In this document: positions 41,503-48,390 of the stretch, piece after piece
Numbering within the stretch: the stretch's first letter is position 1
How the letters are laid out: each line of letters begins with the position of its first letter
Assembly: GCA_036001245.1 (NCBI GenBank)
Contig: DASYUL010000092.1
Span: forward strand, 1 to 64,000
DNA: 64,000 bases
Source: Gp7-AA6 sp036001245
GTDB taxonomy: Bacteria > Acidobacteriota > Thermoanaerobaculia > UBA5066 > Gp7-AA6
Direction: 5' to 3'
Position numbers and translations under genes: made by a program
The notes under the pieces: generated by a model
Told to the model about the DNA's origin: nothing
The model's input: the letters and a program-made list of their open reading frames with translations, nothing else
Databases searched by the model: none

Positions 41503-42864
41503 CTACTGCTGATCTCTCGAGATCTTGTGGTGGTCGATCTTCTTGTAGAGGTTCGAGCGCGGCGTCTGGATCACTTCCGCGGTGCGGCTGATGTTCCAGC
41601 CGTTCTCCCGAAGCTTTGCCATCAGGAACTGCCGCTCCGCGAACTCCTTGAACTCGGAGAGCGTCGTCATCGTGAGCCCGCGCTCGGAGATCTCCGACGG
41701 CGACACCCGGGCTTCCGGGGGCAGGTCCTTCGCCTCGATCGGGTCGGCGTCGGTCATAATGAGCACGCGTTCGACCAGGTTCTTCAGCTCCCGCACGTTT
41801 CCCGGCCAGGAGCGCGCCTTCAAGAGCGCGAGGGCCGAGGGCGCGAACCGGCGGGGCCGGCGATGGTCGCGCTCGACGAACCGACGCGTGAAGTGCTCGA
41901 CGAGATCCGGGATGTCTTCGGCGCGCTCGCGGAGCGGCGGTGTCCGGATCGGAACGACGTTCAGACGGAAGAAGAGGTCCTCCCGGAAGCGTCCCTCGCG
42001 GATCGCTTCGGACAGGTCGCGGTTGGTCGCGGCGATCACCCGAACGTTCACCTGGCGGACGCGCGGGGCGCCGACCGGCTCGACCTCTCCCGCCTCCAGG
42101 ACCCGGAGCACCTTCGCCTGGGTCCGCGCCGACATGTCGCCGACTTCGTCCAAGAAGATCGTTCCGCCGTCCGCCTCGACGAACTTCCCGGTCTGGCGGC
42201 GGACCGCGCCGGTGAAGGAACCCTTCTCGTGACCGAAGAGCTCGGACTCGATCAACTCCTCCGGGATCGCGGCGCAGTTGACCTGGATGAACGGTCCGCC
42301 CGCGACCCGCGAGGCGGTATGGATCTCCCGTCCGACGAGCTCCTTGCCGGTTCCGCTCTCCCCCATGATGAGGACCGTCGCGCCGGTCGGCGCCGCGCGG
42401 ACGATCTCCTGCCGGAGCCGCTGCATCGGCGGGCTCTTGCCGACGAGCACCGACTCCTCTTCGAGGGCGACGCGCAGCCGCTCGTTCTCCGCGCGCAGTT
42501 GGTTGCGCGCGAGCGCGTTCTTCAAGGAAACGAGAATTCGCTCCCGCTGCGGCGGCTTCTCGAGAAAGTCGACCGCCCCCCGGCGCGTCGACTCGATCGC
42601 CGTCGCGATGTCCCCGTGTCCCGAGATCATCAGCACGGGAGGGGCCCCCTCGCGGGCCACGACCTTGTCCAGGACCTCGAGCCCGTCCATACCGGGCATC
42701 TTGATGTCGAGGAGGACCGCGTCGATCGGCGTCGCTTCGAGGTCGGCGAGCGCGGTCTTTCCGTCGGGGGAGGTCGCGACCTCGTAACCCTCGTACTCGA
42801 GGATCATCCGCAGCGTGTCGCGGATCCCGGCATCGTCGTCTACGACGAGGATCTTCTGAGCCAT
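41503..42864 (-). CDS. NtrC-family sigma-54-dependent response regulator
   Basis: This 453-residue enhancer-binding regulator has a receiver domain with phospho-acceptor Asp53 (VLLDIKMPGMDG), an AAA+ core with Walker A GESGTGKELV, ELFGHEKGSFTGA (the GAFTGA loop carries Ser instead of Ala) and Walker B FLDEVGD, and a Fis-type helix-turn-helix (NISRTAEVIQTPRSNLYKKI). It should activate sigma-54 promoters after phosphorylation. No partner histidine kinase is adjacent. The degP gene lies upstream in the same direction, behind a terminator, so the two may be transcribed separately. Length is normal. Confidence 0.94.
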   Translation of the reverse strand: MAQKILVVDDDAGIRDTLRMILEYEGYEVATSPDGKTALADLEATPIDAVLLDIKMPGMDGLEVLDKVVAREGAPPVLMISGHGDIATAIESTRRGAVDFLEKPPQRERILVSLKNALARNQLRAENERLRVALEEESVLVGKSPPMQRLRQEIVRAAPTGATVLIMGESGTGKELVGREIHTASRVAGGPFIQVNCAAIPEELIESELFGHEKGSFTGAVRRQTGKFVEADGGTIFLDEVGDMSARTQAKVLRVLEAGEVEPVGAPRVRQVNVRVIAATNRDLSEAIREGRFREDLFFRLNVVPIRTPPLRERAEDIPDLVEHFTRRFVERDHRRPRRFAPSALALLKARSWPGNVRELKNLVERVLIMTDADPIEAKDLPPEARVSPSEISERGLTMTTLSEFKEFAERQFLMAKLRENGWNISRTAEVIQTPRSNLYKKIDHHKISRDQQ

Positions 42865-42940
42865 CTCGAGGATGTAAATGCCCTAAAGGGCGCTTCTGTT
42901 CCCAGGAGAGGTCAACTTCTGCCGAGTTCTAAAAGCTCCC

Positions 42941-42974
42941 AAAAAGAAACTCGCCCGCCAGGGTGGCGGGCGAG
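42941..42974 (-). terminator. intrinsic terminator after degP
   Basis: Minus strand: CTCGCCCGCC, loop ACCCT, GGCGGGCGAG (stem 42950-42974), followed by TTTCTTTTT (42949-42941). A strong Rho-independent terminator at the degP 3' end. Confidence 0.88.
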
Positions 42975-43001
42975 CGAAAGTGCCTCTCGAAGCGTGTTTG
43001 C

Positions 43002-44540
43002 TTACTGCTCGATCTTCACCAGGGCGAAGAACGAAACGGACGCGCCGGACCGCGCGGGGCGCAGGATGTAGAGCTTCAAGTAGTCCCCCTTGCGGGCGCC
43101 CGACACGATCTTTCCGAACTCGTCCGTCGCCGTGATCCGCCGACCGTTCACCTCGGTGATGACGTCGCCTTCCCGGATTCCCGCGTCGGCGGCCGGAGAG
43201 ACCTCCTTCACGTGAACCACCAGGAGCCCGTTGACGTTGGTCCGGACTCCCTGCATCTGCCGCACCTGCGGCGTCAGCTCGGTCACCGAGACCCCGATGC
43301 GCTCCCGCGAATCTTCGGACGACGTCTTCCCGGTGTCCTCCTGATCGCTCGAGCTCGCGATGTCGCGCTCGGCGAGAGTCGCCGTCAGGCTCATCTCGCG
43401 GCCGTCACGGACGACGGCGAGACGCACCTTGCTGCCCGGCGCCTTGCCCGAGACGTAGCCGATGAGGTCGCGGGTGTCCTTGACCGGCACGTCGTCGACG
43501 CGGACGATCGTGTCGCCCGGCTTCACTCCGGCGCGATCCGCCGGCTTTCCGGGCTCGACCGACTGCACGAACGCGCCGTCCTGCGTCTTCAGCTTGAAGG
43601 CCGAGGCCTTGTCGCTGTCGATGTTCTCGATGTTGATCCCCAGGAATCCGCGGATGACCTTCCCCTTCTCGCGGAGCTGCGGGAGGACGTTCTTCAACGT
43701 GTTGACCGGCACGGCGAAACCGATGTTCTGCGCCGGCCGGAACATGGCCGTGTTGATGCCGATGACCTCGCCGTTGACGTTGATCAGCGGGCCGCCCGAG
43801 TTTCCGAAGTTGATCGCGGCGTCCGTCTGGATGAAGTTCTCAAAGGAGCGGGTCGCCTGGTCCGCGGTCAGCCCGTAGCGGCCCTTGGCGGAAACGACGC
43901 CGACCGTGACGGTCTTGTCGAAGTTCAGAGGGTCGCCGATCGCCATCACCCACTCACCGACCCGTAGCCGGTCGGAGTCGCCGAGCGGCAGGGGGTTCAG
44001 GTGCTGGCGGGTGTCGATCTTGAGAAGGGCGAGGTCGGTCGCGGGGTCGCGCCCGACGATCCGCGCGGTCAGCCGGTCGCGGTTGGAAAGCCGGACCTCG
44101 ACTTTGTCGGCGTTCTCGACGACGTGGTAGTTCGTCACGACGTACCCGTCGTCCGAAATCACGAAACCGGTGCCGCCCTGTTGCTCCTTGTGCTCTTCGT
44201 CGTCGTTCGGGTTCTGGCGGCGCTGCTGGGGTCCGAAGAAGAACTCGAACGGATCGCCGTTGCCCTGCCCCTGCCCACCGCCGAACGGGCTGGTGAACCG
44301 GCGCGACGATCCCTTGACGATCTCCGTCGAGGTGATCGAGACGACCGACGACATGGTTTCATCTGCGATGTCGGCGAAGGACGGGATCAGCATCGAGCCC
44401 GAACGGGCCCGAGCAGGCGCCTCGCGCTGCGCCTCAGACCGGGGAGTGACGTTGACCGAGCTCGCGACCACCATGCCGAAAATGACGGCCGCGGCGATCA
44501 GGACCGAAAACGAAAGGGCTCTCTTGGTGGACTTCTCCAT
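43002..44540 (-). CDS. degP: periplasmic serine protease of the DegP/HtrA family
   Basis: A Do-type protease/chaperone of the periplasm (512 residues). An N-terminal uncleaved or signal helix (SFSVLIAAAVIFGMVVASSV) precedes the trypsin-like domain with catalytic His139 (NYHVVEN), Asp169 (DPATDLALLK) and Ser248 (NFGNSGGPL). Two PDZ domains follow (GFLGINIENID with FVQSVEPGKPADRAGVKPGD, then LLVVHVKEVSPAADAGIREGD). All catalytic residues are present. The CoA-binding and TonB-like genes lie upstream on the same strand across a heptamer array. ATG 44540 fits. Confidence 0.93.
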   Translation of the reverse strand: MEKSTKRALSFSVLIAAAVIFGMVVASSVNVTPRSEAQREAPARARSGSMLIPSFADIADETMSSVVSITSTEIVKGSSRRFTSPFGGGQGQGNGDPFEFFFGPQQRRQNPNDDEEHKEQQGGTGFVISDDGYVVTNYHVVENADKVEVRLSNRDRLTARIVGRDPATDLALLKIDTRQHLNPLPLGDSDRLRVGEWVMAIGDPLNFDKTVTVGVVSAKGRYGLTADQATRSFENFIQTDAAINFGNSGGPLINVNGEVIGINTAMFRPAQNIGFAVPVNTLKNVLPQLREKGKVIRGFLGINIENIDSDKASAFKLKTQDGAFVQSVEPGKPADRAGVKPGDTIVRVDDVPVKDTRDLIGYVSGKAPGSKVRLAVVRDGREMSLTATLAERDIASSSDQEDTGKTSSEDSRERIGVSVTELTPQVRQMQGVRTNVNGLLVVHVKEVSPAADAGIREGDVITEVNGRRITATDEFGKIVSGARKGDYLKLYILRPARSGASVSFFALVKIEQ

Positions 44541-44596
44541 GGTTCTCTTCTGCTCCTATACCCGCTTCCTTGGAACGGGACTGTTGCGCTTCATTG

Positions 44597-44624
44597 TTTC
44601 AAGCTTCAAGGTTCAAGGTTCAAA
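44597..44624. repeat. heptamer tandem array (GTTCAAG type)
   Basis: TTTCAAG, CTTCAAG, GTTCAAG, GTTCAAA in 7-bp register in the gap between the CoA-binding protein gene and degP. Same heptamer family as the arrays at 10526, 46209 and 62449. Confidence 0.75.
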
Positions 44625-44675
44625 GGCCGGCCCGACGTCGATCCCTTCGGGGCTCGAAGACTGCCGGCCAAGGAC

Positions 44676-45119
44676 TTAACGTTCGACTCGCGCCTCGAAA
44701 TTCCGCGGAGAGAGCCCTCGGCTCGCGTGCTCGACCAGGATGCACCGATCCATCGCCACCGGGATGCCCGCGGCCTCCAGCCGCCGGGCGGATTCTCCGT
44801 CGACGACGCTCTGCTGCATGAAGAAGAATCCGACGCCTCGCGCGATCGCCGCATCCGCGACGGCCTCGACCGCGTCGGACCGCCGAAAGACGTCCACGAT
44901 GTCGATTTCGACCTCCCGAGGGATCTCCGTCAGGGACCGGTAGCACGTCTGCCCGAGGATCATTCGATGCCCCGGGTTCACCGGGACGACCCGATACCCC
45001 TGTTCGATCAAGTATCGCGCAATCGCGTGCGACGGCCGCTCGGGATTGGGCGAGCAGCCCACCACGGCGATCGTCCGCGCGTTCTCCAGGGCCGTCCGGA
45101 TCTCCACCGGGTCGTTCAT
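44676..45119 (-). CDS. CoA-binding domain protein (YccU-like)
   Basis: A small cytosolic protein (147 residues) with the Rossmann CoA-binding fold: ARTIAVVGCSPNPERPSHAIARYLIEQGYRVVPVNPG, DIVDVFRRSDAVEAVADAAI and FFMQQSVVDGESARRLEAAG. Related proteins (YccU and succinyl-CoA synthetase alpha-like) bind CoA; their role is unclear. The ATG at 45119 overlaps the TonB-like stop codon (ATGA), so it is translationally coupled. ATG is the natural family start. Confidence 0.9.
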   Translation of the reverse strand: MNDPVEIRTALENARTIAVVGCSPNPERPSHAIARYLIEQGYRVVPVNPGHRMILGQTCYRSLTEIPREVEIDIVDVFRRSDAVEAVADAAIARGVGFFFMQQSVVDGESARRLEAAGIPVAMDRCILVEHASRGLSPRNFEARVER

Positions 45120-46102
45120 TTCGTGCCCTCCGGCCGGCCCTCCCTCTCGGGACGGAGATTGTAGAAAAAGGTTACGGTCACGCCTTCGCGGGAGGACCCG
45201 AGGTCGGAGGGCAGCGGCCGGAACGGCGACGACCTCAGGATCGCCTGGAGCGCCGCGAAATCGAAAGGCGGAATCCCGGACCCGCGAATGATCTTCGCGT
45301 CGGCGACGTGCCCGTCGGCGAGGATGAAGAAGCGGATCGTGAGCTTCCCCTTCCACCCCAGCCGGGCGAGCTCCGGGATGTCCCAGTGGAGCTTGATCCG
45401 CCGCACCATCTCCTCGGCGTAGGGGCCCCAGTCGTACCAGGTCGTGTCGAAGGAGAGCGGACCCGAGTCGACGAAACCTCCCTCGGGATTGGGGAAGCCT
45501 CCTCCCCCCTGGCCGCCCTCGGCCGCCGACTCCCTCGCCGCCTGGCGGATTGCCTGTTCGAGGCTCGTGAGCTGACCTTCCGTCGCTCCGGACCGTGGCT
45601 CCCCGCCCGCCGCGACGGGGGATTTCGAACCCTCCCCGCTCGGACCGAAGATCCCGGAGGCCCGCCTTTGGGCATCCGTCGCCGCCGGCTCGCCGCGGCG
45701 CGGCTCCGGCAGGCCGCGCAGCTCCGCCTGCGAGGGAGCCTGCCGGCCGCGACGGCCGGGCTCGAGACCTTCGATCCCCTGTCGGGCTTCGAAAAAGGGA
45801 GCCGAAGACTTCGGGCGCGAGCGGTCTCCTCCGCCCGCGCGTCGATCCGCATCGGAGAAATCGGAGCGGCGAGGATTTTCGCGCGCGGGACCGGGCGCGG
45901 AGCGGAAGACGATCGGAATCCTGTCCTTCCCCGACGGCTTCGGGATCAGTGAGCCCAGAAGCCCGCGCTCCGGGTTCGACGGCGAGCCGTGAGGCGGATT
46001 CAGGATGATGGCGATGAAGAAGAGAAGGTGGGCGATGATCGAAATCAGAACCGCTCTCTCGAGCGGAAACGGTTTCTGGCCCCTTTCGACGATTTCGAAC
46101 AC
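45116..46102 (-). CDS. TonB-like energy transducer protein
   Basis: An inner-membrane/periplasm-spanning protein of about 328 residues. An N-terminal helix (VLISIIAHLLFFIAIIL) is followed by a long Pro/Arg/Ser-rich linker. The C-terminal TonB domain shows VRRIKLHWDIPELARLGWKGKLTIRFFILADGHV and SPFRPLPSDL. Such proteins couple proton motive force to outer-membrane transporters. A GTG at 46102 (VFEIVERGQKPFPLERAV) is chosen because the upstream open frame contains a heptamer array and a terminator. It is divergent from rimP and coupled to the CoA-binding gene. Confidence 0.82.
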   Translation of the reverse strand: MFEIVERGQKPFPLERAVLISIIAHLLFFIAIILNPPHGSPSNPERGLLGSLIPKPSGKDRIPIVFRSAPGPARENPRRSDFSDADRRAGGGDRSRPKSSAPFFEARQGIEGLEPGRRGRQAPSQAELRGLPEPRRGEPAATDAQRRASGIFGPSGEGSKSPVAAGGEPRSGATEGQLTSLEQAIRQAARESAAEGGQGGGGFPNPEGGFVDSGPLSFDTTWYDWGPYAEEMVRRIKLHWDIPELARLGWKGKLTIRFFILADGHVADAKIIRGSGIPPFDFAALQAILRSSPFRPLPSDLGSSREGVTVTFFYNLRPEREGRPEGTK

Positions 46103-46208
46103 GCTGTGTCGCTTGTGGGCGAGTGGCCCGAATCCCGTAACACCCCGTTTTCCCTTCGGATTCTCCCTTTCCGCCCATCCATGCCGGCCCCGGGCCCCTC
46201 CCTTTGGC

Positions 46209-46229
46209 CCTTGAACCTTGAACCTTGAA
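46209..46229. repeat. heptamer tandem array (CCTTGAA type)
   Basis: Three perfect CCTTGAA units in the TonB-like/rimP intergenic region. Confidence 0.75.
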
Positions 46230-46271
46230 CCCGTTCCTGATAAACAGGGGCGGCTCTCGATGAAACGGAGG

Positions 46272-46292
46272 CGGGCGCAGGCCCGCTTTTTT
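46272..46292 (+). terminator. terminator-type hairpin upstream of rimP
   Basis: GCGGGC, loop GCAG, GCCCGC, then TTTTTT. It reads on the plus strand about 45 bp before the rimP ATG. No plus-strand gene precedes it, so it may act as an attenuator of the rimP-nusA-infB operon or protect it from antisense read-through. Confidence 0.72.
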
Positions 46293-46334
46293 GTTCCCGA
46301 AGAAGGGGTCTTTTTGTCCGAGACGAGTTGATGA

Positions 46335-46850
46335 ATGAAGCCGCTCCGAGCCGAAACGACCGAGGAGATCGCCGCGATCGCCCGCGAGAAGGGGTGCCGT
46401 CTGCTCGCGATCGAGCGCTCCGGGGTGGGGCGCTCCTCCGTTCTCCGAATCGTCCTGGAGAGAGAGAACGGAAGCCCCGTCACGATCGAGCAGTGCGAGG
46501 CGGTGTCGCGGGAGGTGTCGCCCGTGCTCGACGCGGCCGACGAGATCTCCCACGCGTACGCGCTCGAGGTCTCTTCGGCCGGACTCGACCGGAAGCTCTA
46601 CACCGTCGACGACGCACAGAGATTCGTCGGCCGGCGGGTGCGGGTCAAGACGGATTCACCCGTGGTCCCGGAATCGTCGGACCCTTCCCGCGACGCTCCC
46701 GGCAGCCGTAACCTGCGGGGAACGCTCGAGAGCGTGGAGGGCGACGTGCTTCGTGTCGTTGATGAGGAGAATCGCAAAACCTATAATGTCCGTTTCGGCG
46801 ATATTCGGCTGGCGCGTTTGGAATTCGAGTGGCCGGAGCGCCACGGGTAG
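46335..46850 (+). CDS. rimP: ribosome maturation factor RimP
   Basis: This 30S assembly factor has an N-terminal alpha/beta domain (IEQCEAVSREVSPVLDAADEI and YALEVSSAGLDRKL) and a C-terminal SH3-like barrel (GTLESVEGDVLRVVDEENRKTYNVRFGDIRLARL). At 171 residues it is of normal length; a short linker (VVPESSDPSRDAPGSRN) is inserted between the two domains. It is the first gene of the rimP-nusA-infB-ylxP-rbfA-truB-rpsO-pnp order. An attenuator-type hairpin lies upstream. Confidence 0.94.
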   Translation: MKPLRAETTEEIAAIAREKGCRLLAIERSGVGRSSVLRIVLERENGSPVTIEQCEAVSREVSPVLDAADEISHAYALEVSSAGLDRKLYTVDDAQRFVGRRVRVKTDSPVVPESSDPSRDAPGSRNLRGTLESVEGDVLRVVDEENRKTYNVRFGDIRLARLEFEWPERHG

Positions 46851-46878
46851 CGGAGCCATGAGGAGTAGATAGAGTCCG

Positions 46879-48390
46879 ATGAACATCGATCCGTCGGTGA
46901 TCCGACAGGTCTCGCGGGAGAAAGACATCGACGCCGAGAAGATGTTCGGCGCGCTCGAGGAAGCCATGTCCTCGGCTGCGAGAAAGTTCTACCACGACAA
47001 AGCGATGGTGACCCTGATCGACCGGCAGTCCGGCGAGATGACGGTCTACTCACCGCGCACCGTCGTCGCAGAGCTCGACACGGTCTCCGAGGAGCCGCCG
47101 CCGGAGATGCTGCTCGACGAGGCGGAGGCGCTGGTCAAGAAGCACGGAACCCGCGGCGAGGTGCGCGTGCTGCGACCCGGCGCGGAGGGCGAAGCGGCGG
47201 CGGAAGTCGACGAGGTCCGACTCGGCGACGAGATCCGCGTCTATCGCGAGACGATGGGGCTCGGCCGCATCGCGGCACAGACCGCCAAGCAGGTCCTGTA
47301 TCAGAAGGTCCGCGAGGCGGAGCGCGACAACATTTACAACGAGTATTTCCCCAAGGTCGGTGAGCTCACGAGCGGCACCGTCAAGCGGTTCGAGCGGGGC
47401 GACATGATCGTCGACCTCGGCAAGACCGAGGCGATCATCCCGCGCGACCAGCAGTCGCGCGCGGAGCGCTACGGGCAGGGGGAGCGCATCCGCTCGATCC
47501 TCTACGACGTTCACAAGAATCCAAAGGGACCGCAGCTCGTGCTCTCGCGGACCGATCCGAGGCTCCTGATCCGCCTCTTCGAGATGGAAGTGCCCGAGAT
47601 CTACGACGGAACGGTCGTCATCAAGGGCGCCGTTCGCCAGCCGGGCGAGCGCGCGAAGGTCGCCGTGCGCTCCCGCGAGCGGGACGTCGATCCGGTGGGA
47701 GCGTGCGTCGGGATGAGGGGAAGCCGCGTGCAGTCGATCATGCGCGAGCTTCACGGCGAGAAGATCGACGTGATCCTCTACTCCGACGACCTCATCACGT
47801 TCGCGCAGAACGCCCTGGCACCGGCGAAGATCACGCGGGTCTCCCCCATCCATCACGACGACGGCGCGATGAGCCTCGACTGCGTCGTCGAGGACGACCA
47901 GCTTTCGCTCGCGATCGGGAAGAAGGGGCAGAACGTGCGCCTCGCCTCGGCGCTGATCGGCCTGAAGATCGAGATCAAGGGCGAGTCCGAGGTGAAGGGC
48001 GAGGTCGCCGAGGCGCTGACCCGGATGCTGCAGGCGTCGCGCCTCAAGCAGACCGCGGTCGCCGAGATCCCCGGTGTGACCGAGAAGATGGCCGAGAGGC
48101 TCGCGGGGGCCGGCGTCGCCAGCCTGTCCGACCTGCTCGAGAAGAGCGCCGCCGAGCTCGCCGAGATCCCGGGAATCGGGGAGGCGACGGCCGAGAAGAT
48201 CCTCGACGCGGCGCACGCGGCGGAAGAGGAAATCCGGAATCCGCGGCCCGTCGAAGAGGAAGCCGAGGAGGAAGGCGAAGTCTCCGCGGAAGACGAGGGC
48301 GAAATCGAGGCGGAAGAAGTAACCGAGGTCGCCGGCGAGGAAGAGGGCGAATCGTCCCAGCCGGCAGAAGAGACGATCGTTCAGGAGTAG
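46879..48390 (+). CDS. nusA: transcription termination/antitermination factor NusA
   Basis: NusA binds RNA polymerase and nascent RNA. The N-terminal domain starts MNIDPSVIRQVSREKDID. The S1 domain (GELTSGTVKRFERGDMIVDLG), two KH domains (VGACVGMRGSRVQSIMREL and LAIGKKGQNVRLASALIG) follow in order. A helix-hairpin-helix region (AEIPGVTEKMAERLAGAGV and GIGEATAEKILD) and an acidic Glu-rich tail follow, as in acidobacterial and related NusA. Length is 503 residues. The tail ends at the codon just before infB. Confidence 0.96.
   Translation: MNIDPSVIRQVSREKDIDAEKMFGALEEAMSSAARKFYHDKAMVTLIDRQSGEMTVYSPRTVVAELDTVSEEPPPEMLLDEAEALVKKHGTRGEVRVLRPGAEGEAAAEVDEVRLGDEIRVYRETMGLGRIAAQTAKQVLYQKVREAERDNIYNEYFPKVGELTSGTVKRFERGDMIVDLGKTEAIIPRDQQSRAERYGQGERIRSILYDVHKNPKGPQLVLSRTDPRLLIRLFEMEVPEIYDGTVVIKGAVRQPGERAKVAVRSRERDVDPVGACVGMRGSRVQSIMRELHGEKIDVILYSDDLITFAQNALAPAKITRVSPIHHDDGAMSLDCVVEDDQLSLAIGKKGQNVRLASALIGLKIEIKGESEVKGEVAEALTRMLQASRLKQTAVAEIPGVTEKMAERLAGAGVASLSDLLEKSAAELAEIPGIGEATAEKILDAAHAAEEEIRNPRPVEEEAEEEGEVSAEDEGEIEAEEVTEVAGEEEGESSQPAEETIVQE

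Larger units (their letters stand above)
46103..46334. other. divergent intergenic region between TonB-like and rimP
   Basis: About 230 bp hold a CCTTGAA heptamer array (46209-46229) and a plus-strand terminator-type hairpin (46272-46292) upstream of rimP. Divergent promoters are expected here, but no reliable boxes could be placed. Confidence 0.5.
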
